DNA of 64,000 nt from Candidatus Poribacteria bacterium (GTDB taxonomy: Bacteria; Poribacteria; WGA-4E; WGA-3G), in assembly GCA_022394755.1 (NCBI GenBank), contig JAGFCA010000020.1, positions 1 through 64,000 on the forward strand, read 5' to 3'. Below, piece after piece: positions 52,613 to 62,096 of the stretch. The translations under genes were made by a program, and so were the position numbers. The notes beneath the pieces are model-generated. The model was given only the letters and a program-made list of their open reading frames with translations. It had not been told where the DNA came from and did not search any database. Positions within the stretch are counted from its first letter, which is position 1. The number at the start of each line of letters is the position of its first letter.

Positions 52613-53737
52613 TTATATATTGACTATGAAACCGTTTTCTTTGACGGCTTCTTGATAGGGTTCTTCATCAATACTCAATCCAAAACCAGGCAGGTTTGGC
52701 ACATTAATATATCCGTTTTGTATAGTATAAGCTGTATCGTCTATCCCTGGAGTTGTTGCATGATCCCATTCAACAAACTCAAACTTCTCTACTTTAGCTG
52801 CAAGATGTCCAGTAACAAAATTACCGTAATATCCACCATAATGGTGAGGTGCAGTTCCCACATTTACGGCGTCTAATTCCGGACCTAATTCTAACCATCG
52901 TGTAAATCCAGGGTGGAATATATCGTATTGTAGAATATCAACGATACCATCTTTCGCCCAATTGACTAAATGTGGTGACGCACTACCTTCTCCGTCGGCA
53001 ATTTTGGTTTTTATTCCCTCTGTATTTAACCATTCTCTTAAGAGAGTATATACCCGTGCATCCTCGTGAAATGCTTCCTCCATCCAATATACATTTGCCT
53101 CTGCTGTTTCTGCTAATATTAGTTTGGTGATATTTAGATTATATCCGTTGTTTGCATCAATAAGAATAGTAGCATCAGGTCCCACTGCTTCTCGTACAGC
53201 CTTGATGACATCTATATCCCTTTGGTTGCCTTTCTCCAAAGACATGTGCATAGCCCCGCGCCCAACCTTGATCTTATATGCATTATGTCCTCGAGCTTTT
53301 CCTTCAAGAGCCTCGGATGCAATCAGTGCAGCAGCTTCTTTGTTATCGTCTATGTGCAGGTCATCAATGTAGAGAGAGGTATCATAACAACGGACTTTAA
53401 AGTCGTTACTTTCATTGGATAACATTTCGTACACAGGTTTTTGTTTTAATCGTCCGACCAAATCCCACAAAGGGTATTCCATGAATTGGAAATCCTCTGA
53501 CACACCATTTTCAGGGTCGAATGCATCTGCTAATTCAAACCCGACTATGGTTTCGGCTCTATCCCGTGACATGGCGGAAAATCCTATACCAGAAACCCCA
53601 TCAGAAGTTGTTATTCTTGCAATTGGTGGCCTTACATGTAAACCATGTTCACCAAGCCGTGAGTTGCAACCTGCCTTACGGGGACGTTCACCTGTTAGGC
53701 GTGCCCATTCAATCCGATCAATCTTTACATTATCCAA
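52613..53737 (-). CDS. Enolase-superfamily enzyme (mandelate racemase / muconate lactonizing type)
   Basis: A 374-residue member. The KxK motif is in YKIKVGRGAM (about residue 158); metal ligands are Asp in TILIDANNGYNL (about 192), Glu in YWMEEAFHED (about 218) and Asp/Glu in KIADGEGSA (about 245); the other-face base is in PHHYGGYYGNF (about 297). This arrangement gives proton abstraction alpha to a carboxylate. Acid-sugar dehydratases are the commonest members; the substrate here is unknown. PhyH follows downstream. Confidence 0.9.
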   Translation of the reverse strand: MDNVKIDRIEWARLTGERPRKAGCNSRLGEHGLHVRPPIARITTSDGVSGIGFSAMSRDRAETIVGFELADAFDPENGVSEDFQFMEYPLWDLVGRLKQKPVYEMLSNESNDFKVRCYDTSLYIDDLHIDDNKEAAALIASEALEGKARGHNAYKIKVGRGAMHMSLEKGNQRDIDVIKAVREAVGPDATILIDANNGYNLNITKLILAETAEANVYWMEEAFHEDARVYTLLREWLNTEGIKTKIADGEGSASPHLVNWAKDGIVDILQYDIFHPGFTRWLELGPELDAVNVGTAPHHYGGYYGNFVTGHLAAKVEKFEFVEWDHATTPGIDDTAYTIQNGYINVPNLPGFGLSIDEEPYQEAVKENGFIVNI

Positions 53738-53804
53738 TTTTAGTCTCCTTATCGCTATAAAAAATTACGAAATACTATTAAGATACAAAGGTGTATTATT
53801 TTAG

Positions 53805-54314
53805 TTATATTTGTGTTTGAAGTAGTGCATAACTTTTTGGATCTAATTTCTCATAGTTCTCAATTTCAAATCGATTTCCATCAGCATCTTTTATGAGTAC
53901 ACGTCCATTTTCAAGAGTTACAATATCGTAACGTGTCCGCATACCGAATTCAACATCACCTTGAGAAGTTTCAACATTCCAATGTGTTACACCGTATTGT
54001 CCTTCAATAGAGTTTATTTTTGTTATTTTCGGCATAAAATACCGTTTCTGTAGTTCTTCAGCAAGTATCTCACGAGACTTAACAGTTAAATTTCGCATAT
54101 CCTCAATTATGCCGATTTCTACTCCTTCACTGTCAATAAGAACTATATACCTTGTTGTTTCACTTACCGGAAAACTCCGTATTGGCTCAACCTTAGAATG
54201 TGTATTTCCATCGGGCAACTGAATAACAAGCTCCCCAAAAGCATTTCGTTGTATGCTTATGGTATCAGCATCAAGAAACTTTAAGTCATCAGTAACTTTT
54301 ATTGCTTCCTGCAT
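53805..54314 (-). CDS. DUF1854-like protein linked to an ABC exporter
   Basis: A 169-residue cytoplasmic protein. The region GELVIQLPDGNTHSKVEPIR, SFPVSE-like and ILAEELQKRYFMPKITKI then GVTHWNVETSQGDVEF is what I recall of DUF1854. That family usually neighbours an ABC exporter, as here: the ABC gene lies about 208 bases upstream in the same direction. The domain may regulate the exporter. The gap between them carries a decayed REP composite. Confidence 0.7.
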   Translation of the reverse strand: MQEAIKVTDDLKFLDADTISIQRNAFGELVIQLPDGNTHSKVEPIRSFPVSETTRYIVLIDSEGVEIGIIEDMRNLTVKSREILAEELQKRYFMPKITKINSIEGQYGVTHWNVETSQGDVEFGMRTRYDIVTLENGRVLIKDADGNRFEIENYEKLDPKSYALLQTQI

Positions 54315-54351
54315 TTCCTAACTCCTAATGAAATTTCAGTATGATAATACT

Positions 54352-54452
54352 ACTATAGTTTGGACATTTTTTCTTGAACACACATTTCATCCCTCTGAAC
54401 TTGTGTCTTGAGGAGTATAATGTTTCTACACACATCCGCCCTTTGGGGCTTG
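54352..54452. repeat. Decayed composite repeat
   Basis: ACTATAGTTTGGACA at 54352-54366 followed by TTCATCCCTCTG and a second unit with TTTCTACACACATCCGCCC and GGGGC. Third copy of the composite present at 2255 and 8505. Confidence 0.6.
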
Positions 54453-54522
54453 CCTTTAGCGTCGTTTGAGTTTTTTCTAAAATTGGGTATGTGTGAGAAA
54501 CTTAGAGAAAATAAAAAACTAT

Positions 54523-56997
54523 CTACCAAGCACGTATCTTTGATAATTCAGTCTGCTTTTCACATAATCCAGCGTAAGTTCCACCTTGTGTAATAAGTTC
54601 TTCATGAGTACCAATTTCGTCTACTTCACCCTCTTTTAATACAACAAGACGGTCAGCATATTTAAGCGTAGAGAGTCTATGTGCTATGGCAAATACAGTT
54701 CTGCCCTGGACGAGTCTTTCTAATGCTTCCTGTATTTTCGATTCGGTTTCAGTATCAACAGAAGAAGTTGCTTCATCTAATATTAGGATACGTGGATTTT
54801 TTAAGATAGCACGTGCGATGGAAATCCGTTGGCGTTCACCACCGGAGACACGAGCACCTCGTTCACCGACCATGGTATCATATCCATCTGGTAATTTGAC
54901 GATAAAATCGTGAGCATTTGCTGCTTTAGCTGCTGCGATAATTTCAAATCTTGATGCTCCTGGTTTGGAATATCCAATATTCTCTGCTATTGTTCCCTCA
55001 AACAGGAAAGGATCTTGTAATACCACACCAACCTGTTGTCGTAGTGCCTTAATACGTATATCTTGACTATCGTGTCCATCTATAATAATAGAGCCTTGGT
55101 TCGGATCGTAGAACCGTGTTATCAGATTTATAAGTGTACTCTTACCTGCCCCACTATGTCCGACTAAACCTATCATTTCACCTGCATCAACTTCAAAGCT
55201 AATTCCATTCAATGCGTCCTTCTCGTTATCATAAGAAAAATGAACATCTCTAAATTCGATATCACCTTTGATGTTTGGTAATGCCACTGCATCTTGCTTA
55301 TCTGCCACACTTGGTGGAGTATCCAATATATCAAAAACCCTCTCTGCGGAAGTTCCTGCTCTGATGAACCTTTCATTCATTTGACAGAGTGTACGTACTG
55401 GTCCGAAGAATCGCATCATGTACGATTGGAACATAAACAATACTCCCAATGTGATGTCCCCTTGAAATATCTGCCATCCTCCAACCAACCAGATTATTAT
55501 AGATCCAGAATATGTAATAAATTCCATAATTGGACGGTATAGAGTCCCGAGTTTAGCAGCGTTCATTTCCCCATGAAAGACTTGGTGTGTCATGTCGCTA
55601 AACCGACTAATTTCATAACGTTCCCTTGCAAATGCTTTGACAACTCTAACACCCGGAATCGTGCTTGAGAGAATTGTACTAATATTGGCATATCTTTTCC
55701 ATAGAACACTATATACTTTACTCATTTTCTTACCAAAAAAGATGGTAAAAAATATGAGACAAGGGATTGGAATAAGAGTCCAAAATGCTAAACGCCAATT
55801 ATACGAGAACATAATAATACACATATAAATAAGAGTTAGTGAATCGCCGATGATATCTTGCAGACCATTTGATATAAAGTCTCTAAGTCGAGAAACATCG
55901 CTGGTGATTCTGGACATCAAGTTACCTGTATCCCGTTCCTGATAGAAATCGATTGAGAGGGCATTTAGATGTTCATAGGCTTCGTTTTGAAGCCGTCTTG
56001 TAACATTCTGTCCAACCCATGCCATCATATATCCGCGAACGGATGAGGTTACCAAAGAAAAAACATGAATGGAACCCATAAGGATTATAATACCAATCAG
56101 ATGTCCAAAGGAACCACCAGCAGGCATAGGACCAAACCAATTGCCTAACATGTCTACTGCGCCTTGAAGAGGTCCCCATGTGGTTTCAGGTAATACCCAA
56201 GTTTCTTTAGGTAATGATTGTTCTTTACTAATAGAAATTGCATTTGCTACTGGGGTTATAATATGATCAATTAACTGTTGACTTAGGATAGGTGTATACA
56301 AGGTGACAAACCTAATCACTAACATCAATAGTAAAGCGGGGATGATTACGTGTAGATAGGGAAATGAATACTTTAGGAGTCTGAATATTAGTTTTCTATT
56401 CTGTACACAGTTTACACAGATACCAGACCAACTCGGGATAGGCTGTCCGCATTTATCACACCGTGTCTTATCAGCTCCTGGTCTTGCGCCAGGACGGCGT
56501 CTACCACCATTTTTCTTATTACCATCAGGACCACTACCATTCTGTGATAGCTTATCTAATTCTGATACAGCGAGATTAAATTTCTGTGTATATTTCTTTG
56601 AATATCGGGCTACTTCAATTGCATTATCAGATGTGATAATTTTGAGAATATTGTTCCCATACATCTCAAGGATTTCAATATCTTCTATTGAATCTAATGA
56701 AACTTCCTTGAGGTTATGTCCAATAACTGTATTTTGATTAAAAACGATGATACGTTTTTCAGTAATTAATATCCAATCTTTTCCATATGTGCTGTCAAAA
56801 CGCAAATCGGTTGAAACAGCAACTTTTATTTCCTCCCCACTATCAAGTAGTTCATCAGCCTGTTTTTGAAGGAGTTCAGGCACTTCTTCTTTTGTATTTA
56901 ATGGATCATTACCATTTTTCTTGAAGCGTGGTTTCCCACCATAAGAGCCCATTCTCATCCGTGAAGATCGACCACGACCAGACATCGGATCGTGCAT
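54523..56997 (-). CDS. ABC exporter with N-terminal PH-like and zinc-ribbon regions
   Basis: An 824-residue exporter half. ATG 56997 is chosen (GGGGA eight bases upstream); a TTG six bases earlier is too near the site. N-terminal 25-150: a small PH-like/bPH domain (DWILITEKRIIVFNQNTVIG). Residues about 180-205: zinc ribbon CDKCGQPIPSWSGICVNC. Six-helix membrane domain (about 215-540). ATPase: Walker A GHSGAGKST, signature RVSGGERQRISIARA, Walker B PRILILDEATSSVD, H-loop IAHRLSTLK. The N-terminal extension is not usual for ABC exporters. It pairs with the DUF1854-like gene downstream. Confidence 0.92.
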   Translation of the reverse strand: MHDPMSGRGRSSRMRMGSYGGKPRFKKNGNDPLNTKEEVPELLQKQADELLDSGEEIKVAVSTDLRFDSTYGKDWILITEKRIIVFNQNTVIGHNLKEVSLDSIEDIEILEMYGNNILKIITSDNAIEVARYSKKYTQKFNLAVSELDKLSQNGSGPDGNKKNGGRRRPGARPGADKTRCDKCGQPIPSWSGICVNCVQNRKLIFRLLKYSFPYLHVIIPALLLMLVIRFVTLYTPILSQQLIDHIITPVANAISISKEQSLPKETWVLPETTWGPLQGAVDMLGNWFGPMPAGGSFGHLIGIIILMGSIHVFSLVTSSVRGYMMAWVGQNVTRRLQNEAYEHLNALSIDFYQERDTGNLMSRITSDVSRLRDFISNGLQDIIGDSLTLIYMCIIMFSYNWRLAFWTLIPIPCLIFFTIFFGKKMSKVYSVLWKRYANISTILSSTIPGVRVVKAFARERYEISRFSDMTHQVFHGEMNAAKLGTLYRPIMEFITYSGSIIIWLVGGWQIFQGDITLGVLFMFQSYMMRFFGPVRTLCQMNERFIRAGTSAERVFDILDTPPSVADKQDAVALPNIKGDIEFRDVHFSYDNEKDALNGISFEVDAGEMIGLVGHSGAGKSTLINLITRFYDPNQGSIIIDGHDSQDIRIKALRQQVGVVLQDPFLFEGTIAENIGYSKPGASRFEIIAAAKAANAHDFIVKLPDGYDTMVGERGARVSGGERQRISIARAILKNPRILILDEATSSVDTETESKIQEALERLVQGRTVFAIAHRLSTLKYADRLVVLKEGEVDEIGTHEELITQGGTYAGLCEKQTELSKIRAW

Positions 56998-57107
56998 AAA
57001 CAAATCCCCGTAATATAATATAAGGATATGTTCTATTTAACGAAATTTATTGTGATTGGTTGATTAAATCTTATATGGAAGGATAAGTGGGTTAACTTCG
57101 TAAGATG

Positions 57108-58730
57108 TCATAAGTCAAGGGAATTATTATTAGATGGAAGGTGTTGTAAAACAGGGATAACATAACTTCTGATCGAATACCCATCAACTACATCAGATTC
57201 GGAGCGTGGCTCTGGATTTGTACGGTGATCAAAAACAACATAATATCCTTCAGAAGCTCCTTCGGTTTTGAGATATGAAGCAAGTTGTCTCTTACCCGCA
57301 TCATATCTGGCATTTCCTCTCCATACCTTTGTTTCAACAATATATTTCCTTTGATTGTGAGTAATTAATAGATCAAGCCTACCGCGTCCTGTTTGGACTT
57401 CAATGTGCATGAATCCACCTACTAACTTAACAAATTGTTCAAGGTATGAAAGTAGTAGATGACGACCCACAGATTCTTGAGGAGTATCAGGCACTTCTAA
57501 TATCTTATATCCAGCCCGTGCAATAAAATCTCTGAAGTTATCCAATAACCTCATCATTTGGATATTTCCATCAGAAGTCAGGTAGTCAAGAAAACCGTTA
57601 TTTGTGTCCTCAGGGAGATATTGTTGCTCTAAACCGTTTACAGTGGGTTTAAATGTCTGCAATATAGTGTAGAGATAGATAGGGTTCGCAATTTCACACA
57701 TTCCATCTGTACTTCTCCGAATGACGCCATAAGTAGAAAGTTCACTAATCAGTTCATCCCTTAGGTTGAATGGAACACTATCGTCTGAAGCCATTATTTT
57801 CATCAAGATACTCTCAAATTTAGGATTTTTTCGGACATTAGATGTCAAATGTTCTATGTTGGTATTACTCTCATGAAGTATTTGTGAGTGCGCTTTTAAA
57901 AAGTGTTCAATTGAGATTGTTTCGGTTTTTGAGATTTCTAATTCTTCAGTAAGTATTTGTGCTATCCGATTCACTAAGAAAGGTTGTCCAGCAGTTTGTT
58001 TGTGAATAGATTCAATTACCATCGGGTCAAATTGTTGTCCTACCTCATGGGTATACTGCAGAAGGAGCTCGCGTACTTGTTCAATGTTAAAGTTTGGAAG
58101 GTAGAATTCATCTTGAACATTGAAAGGAGAAATTGAACGATCAAAATTGAGTTGTGTAATATTCTTTACACCAACAATTCCAACACTGTGTGGACATCTT
58201 TCAGTTGAATCAGATAAATATATCCTACGAAGTGAATGAAGGAATCCGGTCACAGCTTCTTCAGGAATACCATCAAATTCATCAATTATTAGAATGATTC
58301 TTTCTATATTATATTCCTTACGTATAATCTTTTCTAACCCCATAAAGAATCTTCTCATTGATATATGTTCCGTTAAGTCAGCGTCATCTATATAGGTCTG
58401 AAGTGAATTTGATATACGTTCATTTCGTAGTTGAAGAGCCTTCTCAATCTCATCATAAATATCTTGCAGAAGATGGGTATAAAAGATCGACTGATGAGAG
58501 TTATGATATTCTTCAAAGTTCAATTGTATAGTTAGATAAATTGATTCAGGATTAGCAAGTACTTCAAGGGCACGTAGAAAAAAGGTGGTTTTCCCAGTCT
58601 GGCGAGGTGCGAAAACGACAATATACCGTCCATCTTGAATACGACGAATGAAATCGTCAATTTCTTCAGTTCGAGTGACAATATAATTCCTATCTGGATG
58701 GACTGGTCCTTGTGTGCCAAAACGTCTCAA
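57108..58730 (-). CDS. AAA-type ATPase with C-terminal PD-(D/E)XK nuclease-like domain
   Basis: A 540-residue protein. Walker A is VVFAPRQTGKTTFF (about residue 37), Walker B ERIILIIDEFDG (about 150), followed by a sensor region and helical part (about 230-400). The C-terminal domain (about 420-530) has RGRLDLLIT and YIVETKVWRG, giving D and E-x-K of the PD-(D/E)XK fold. The architecture matches AAA-ATPase-like proteins of unknown role that are often multiplied in genomes. It may be a defence or mobile-element-related protein; no neighbour supports either. Confidence 0.85.
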   Translation of the reverse strand: MRRFGTQGPVHPDRNYIVTRTEEIDDFIRRIQDGRYIVVFAPRQTGKTTFFLRALEVLANPESIYLTIQLNFEEYHNSHQSIFYTHLLQDIYDEIEKALQLRNERISNSLQTYIDDADLTEHISMRRFFMGLEKIIRKEYNIERIILIIDEFDGIPEEAVTGFLHSLRRIYLSDSTERCPHSVGIVGVKNITQLNFDRSISPFNVQDEFYLPNFNIEQVRELLLQYTHEVGQQFDPMVIESIHKQTAGQPFLVNRIAQILTEELEISKTETISIEHFLKAHSQILHESNTNIEHLTSNVRKNPKFESILMKIMASDDSVPFNLRDELISELSTYGVIRRSTDGMCEIANPIYLYTILQTFKPTVNGLEQQYLPEDTNNGFLDYLTSDGNIQMMRLLDNFRDFIARAGYKILEVPDTPQESVGRHLLLSYLEQFVKLVGGFMHIEVQTGRGRLDLLITHNQRKYIVETKVWRGNARYDAGKRQLASYLKTEGASEGYYVVFDHRTNPEPRSESDVVDGYSIRSYVIPVLQHLPSNNNSLDL

Positions 58731-58827
58731 TTTTCTACCTCATTGTAAATATGCTTTCTTGTTTCTTCATAAGTCAGAATATCACACGAATTGTGTAAAG
58801 TCAATTTTGCCAATTCACTTGACCAGT

Positions 58828-60282
58828 TTAATCCATTGGGAACAATGGGCTACGAATATTTTTATAGTTAAAGTGTAAGGGGTTCACTGCAGTCAATCCG
58901 GGAGTGTCAACTTCAATGATTTTTCCTGCTATAGGTTCATAGGCAGCACGGTATGCTATTGCAGCCTTAACGACAATCATTTGCATTTTTTCAGGATCAA
59001 TACCGATACTGTATAACTGATGTAAACTGAACGGAGTTTGACGTTTGCTTGTTAATACAACTAAAGAATCTCCAACTGAAACAACTGCAGTCAAGCCTTG
59101 GTGATGATTTCTTTGTCCTCCATGTCTTGGTTCCGTTTCGATATAATGTCCATCATGGATAAGCCGAACCGTTCCTTGTATGGAAACAGGTTCACCGTGT
59201 TGTTTATCTGCTTTACCTCCAACACATAACGACACCTTTCTACCAACGCCTGCATGAATACAAGATTCTACACATTCTGGATCGCAGATAATAACAACGT
59301 AATTTGAAGCATTCTGTTTGACTAATTCAGTTAGAATAAAAGTGCTGTCTCCTGGTGAACCACCACCGATATTGTCCCCCATTTCGACCAAGATTATAGG
59401 ATGTTTATCACTCTTAAGCGCTTGTTTTACAGCGTTTTCGGCATCAGGAAGATTGAGAGTTAAGTTCTTATGCTCATTCCATAACAAATCTGCTAATCTG
59501 TCTGCTTCTTTCTGTGCACCCTTCATGTCATTATCTGTTACGACAACAAAAGATGGACCAACTTCGTATACATCAGCATAAGGATACCCAGCAGCACCAC
59601 TCCCTACAAGGATATGATCTTTAGTTTCAAGTTTTCTAATCTCATCTAATATTGGTTTCATAGGTTTGGCATCTGTATTTTGATAGAGGATATTTAAAAT
59701 CATAGGAGGTTTGGCAAGTGCTTGTGTAGGTGAAACCAAACCGTCAAGAATCTTAATCATCAGTTCCGTTGCTTGTATTCCCCGTTGGCGTTGATCTATG
59801 TGAGGATTCGTCTTGTATATGACAAGAGCAGTTGATTTATCTACCATTTGTTTTGAGACATTTGCGTGATGGTCAAGTGTTACGACAATCGGAATTGATT
59901 CACCGAAGCAATCACGAAGTCTCTTGAGTATTTCTCCATCTCCATCAGGATAACTTTCTACAACCAGGGCACCATGTAATGCTAAGAGAATTCCATTTAA
60001 ATTGTTTATGGATCTAAATTGATCTATTAGATAATCCGTAAGTTTCTCAAATGCTGAATCAGTTACCGGACCAGAAGGTGTTGCAGAAGCCATGAGTGTT
60101 GGATGCATGTTGTAGGTTTGAGATTCCATGCATTCAATGAATCCTCCCATTTCATGATGGGTATCTTTCCACTCATCAATAAGATTGTCGCCAATAGATT
60201 GAGAGAATGCATCAATACCAGTTTGTACGGAGCTAAATGTATTAGACTCATGCATTATCCCACCAATTGCAATTGTAGTCAT
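58828..60282 (-). CDS. M81 family metallopeptidase (MlrC / microcystinase C-like)
   Basis: A 484-residue cytoplasmic zinc-dependent hydrolase. Starts IGGIMHESNTFSSVQTG, with GILLALHGALVVESYPDGDG (about residue 100), VVTLDHHANVSKQMV (about 130), IYKTNPHIDQRQRG and LVEMGDNIGGGSPGDST (about 298). In the microcystin pathway MlrC cleaves linear peptides; the wider family probably processes small peptides or lactams. It is alone in direction beside the divergent HD gene. Confidence 0.92.
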   Translation of the reverse strand: MTTIAIGGIMHESNTFSSVQTGIDAFSQSIGDNLIDEWKDTHHEMGGFIECMESQTYNMHPTLMASATPSGPVTDSAFEKLTDYLIDQFRSINNLNGILLALHGALVVESYPDGDGEILKRLRDCFGESIPIVVTLDHHANVSKQMVDKSTALVIYKTNPHIDQRQRGIQATELMIKILDGLVSPTQALAKPPMILNILYQNTDAKPMKPILDEIRKLETKDHILVGSGAAGYPYADVYEVGPSFVVVTDNDMKGAQKEADRLADLLWNEHKNLTLNLPDAENAVKQALKSDKHPIILVEMGDNIGGGSPGDSTFILTELVKQNASNYVVIICDPECVESCIHAGVGRKVSLCVGGKADKQHGEPVSIQGTVRLIHDGHYIETEPRHGGQRNHHQGLTAVVSVGDSLVVLTSKRQTPFSLHQLYSIGIDPEKMQMIVVKAAIAYRAAYEPIAGKIIEVDTPGLTAVNPLHFNYKNIRSPLFPMD

Positions 60283-60379
60283 AATCTATCCTTTTAATTA
60301 CTCAGTTTTTGTGAAATAGGTATTGGTAAGAAACATAACAAGGTATTAAATTGATTATATATGTTTGTATAAAAAGATC

Positions 60380-60408
60380 TTGACCGAGTGCCTTAAATAG
60401 TGTATCAT
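60380..60408 (+). promoter_or_regulatory. Promoter of the HD-selD-pyrE group
   Basis: TTGACC (60380-60385), 17-bp spacer, TATCAT (60403-60408), 64 bases before the ATG at 60473 in the divergent gap. Confidence 0.55.
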
Positions 60409-60472
60409 TTAACACGCTAAAAATCCTCATTTTTCTAAGATACATTCTTCAGATTCTCTTTGTTTAATCAGG

Positions 60473-61120
60473 ATGGCAACACACTCTTTGGAATTGGCGA
60501 TATGTAGTATGACTGAAAAAGGAACTCGTAAGAATCGAATTGAGGAAGCGATTGAAGTCGCAGCGGTAGCCCACCACGGACAATTTCGGAAAGGAACTAA
60601 TACTCCATATATTACTCATCCCTATGCTGTAGGTCTTCTGTTAATGAATGCAGGATGTACAGAAGCAGTAGTTATTGCAGGTATTCTACACGACACTGTT
60701 GAGGATACAGATCTGACACTCTCAAGAATTCGAGAGGATTTTGGCGAAACTGTTGCAGATATAGTTGATGGTTGTTCAGAGAATAAGGGTCTTAAGTGGA
60801 GAGAACGTAAAACGGAATGTATTGAATCAATAAAGAAAGCAAGTATTGAGGTATGCATAGTCACATGTGCTGACAAGTTACATAACCTCCGAACTGTCAT
60901 ATCTGAGTATGATGTTATTGGTGATACTATATGGGAGCGGTTTCATGGAGGTTTGTCAGAGCAAGCGTGGTATTATAAGAACATTTTAGAAAGTTTACGG
61001 ATACAGATTCAAAGTAAGAAATATCAGCAGGATTGTGAAGATGTCAAAAGACAATTCAATCAGATATTTCAACAACTACACCAGGTAGTGACATATCTCT
61101 TTGATGGAGAAGATGGATGA
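60473..61120 (+). CDS. HD-domain hydrolase (SpoT/MESH1-like, putative alarmone hydrolase)
   Basis: A 215-residue cytoplasmic protein. HD motifs are placed as in ppGpp hydrolases: AAVAHHGQFRKG (His), TPYITHPYAVG, AGILHDTVEDTDLTL (His-Asp and Glu-Asp, about residue 79), and CADKLHNLRTVI (Asp, about 128). No synthetase domain follows, so it resembles single-domain (MESH1-type) hydrolases. Its stop overlaps the next start by four bases (ATGA). Confidence 0.85.
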   Translation: MATHSLELAICSMTEKGTRKNRIEEAIEVAAVAHHGQFRKGTNTPYITHPYAVGLLLMNAGCTEAVVIAGILHDTVEDTDLTLSRIREDFGETVADIVDGCSENKGLKWRERKTECIESIKKASIEVCIVTCADKLHNLRTVISEYDVIGDTIWERFHGGLSEQAWYYKNILESLRIQIQSKKYQQDCEDVKRQFNQIFQQLHQVVTYLFDGEDG

Positions 61121-62016
61121 AAATAGCTTATGCATTTCGACGATGTGCCCTATTTCCTTACAATGGTGGAGGGTTACCATCTGATTTAGATAATAGATTA
61201 CATTTTCTTAAGAAAACTAAAGAAATAGGGTTTGATGGAATTGAACTGCCATCAATGAGTCTTCCGGAAACAGAAATAGATGATTTAAGAAAACAGATTG
61301 AAGATTCAGGATTAACATGTGCAGCAGTCCGAGGTGGCGGGGGTGCGGCTTATCCACTAACTGCGTTAAAAAACAAACAAAACATGAAGAATGCTGTCGA
61401 TTTTGCATCTAAAATCGGAGCTAAAATTGTTAATTCCACTGTTACCACACCTCCAAAAGATCCAAACGGAAAAGGAACATATCGGGGTGAGCCTGTTTCT
61501 CAAGGTTCAAGTAGACATGCTGGAACATTAGACTATGAACGTACAGCAGATGCGATTTCAGAGGTTGCGATAATTGCTGCTGATAAAGATGTTTCTATCT
61601 CAATTGAAATTCATCAAAATTCAATTGTTGATAATAGTTGGTCAGCACTACATCTGCTTGAGTTAATTGATGCATCAAACGTTGGTATAAATCCGGATTT
61701 AGGGAATATCTATTGGACCTACGACATACCGGAGGAAACCTGTGAAGATGCTATTGTTGCATTAGCACAACATGTTAATTATTGGCATTGCAAGAGTCTT
61801 TATCGTGTACATATCCCTGATTTAGAAAAAGCGATTTATGTGCAAGTACCACTTCCTGATGGTGAAATTGATTACCGATTTGCTATATCTGCCTTGTATA
61901 ATGTTGATTTCGACGGTTATTTGGCAATTGAAGGTGTTCGGGATGGAGACCAATTTCATCAAGATGGACGAAGTGTAGCTTATGTGAAGTCCGTTATTAA
62001 AGACCTAAAAGGCTAA
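61117..62016 (+). CDS. Sugar phosphate isomerase/epimerase family TIM-barrel protein
   Basis: A 299-residue protein. Strands and metal-site motifs: EIGFDGIELPSMSLPE (Glu), SISIEIHQNSIVDN (Glu, about residue 168), VGINPDLGNIYW (Asp), YWHCKSLYRV (His) and GYLAIEGVRDGDQ (Glu). It is the xylose isomerase-like barrel, which includes isomerases, epimerases and endonuclease IV. ATG overlaps the HD gene stop. The true substrate is unknown. Confidence 0.88.
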   Translation: MKIAYAFRRCALFPYNGGGLPSDLDNRLHFLKKTKEIGFDGIELPSMSLPETEIDDLRKQIEDSGLTCAAVRGGGGAAYPLTALKNKQNMKNAVDFASKIGAKIVNSTVTTPPKDPNGKGTYRGEPVSQGSSRHAGTLDYERTADAISEVAIIAADKDVSISIEIHQNSIVDNSWSALHLLELIDASNVGINPDLGNIYWTYDIPEETCEDAIVALAQHVNYWHCKSLYRVHIPDLEKAIYVQVPLPDGEIDYRFAISALYNVDFDGYLAIEGVRDGDQFHQDGRSVAYVKSVIKDLKG

Positions 62017-62043
62017 ACTTTACAAGTATAACTTCCTAACTAT

Positions 62044-62065
62044 AATTGCTTTGAAAAAAGCAATT
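62044..62065 (+). terminator. Weak hairpin upstream of selD
   Basis: AATTGCTTT, loop GAAA, AAAGCAATT: a perfect 9-bp stem, followed by a T-poor TATTATAAAC. It could partly separate the isomerase from selD. Confidence 0.35.
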
Positions 62066-62096
62066 TATTATAAACGCACAAAAACAATCCTTTATT

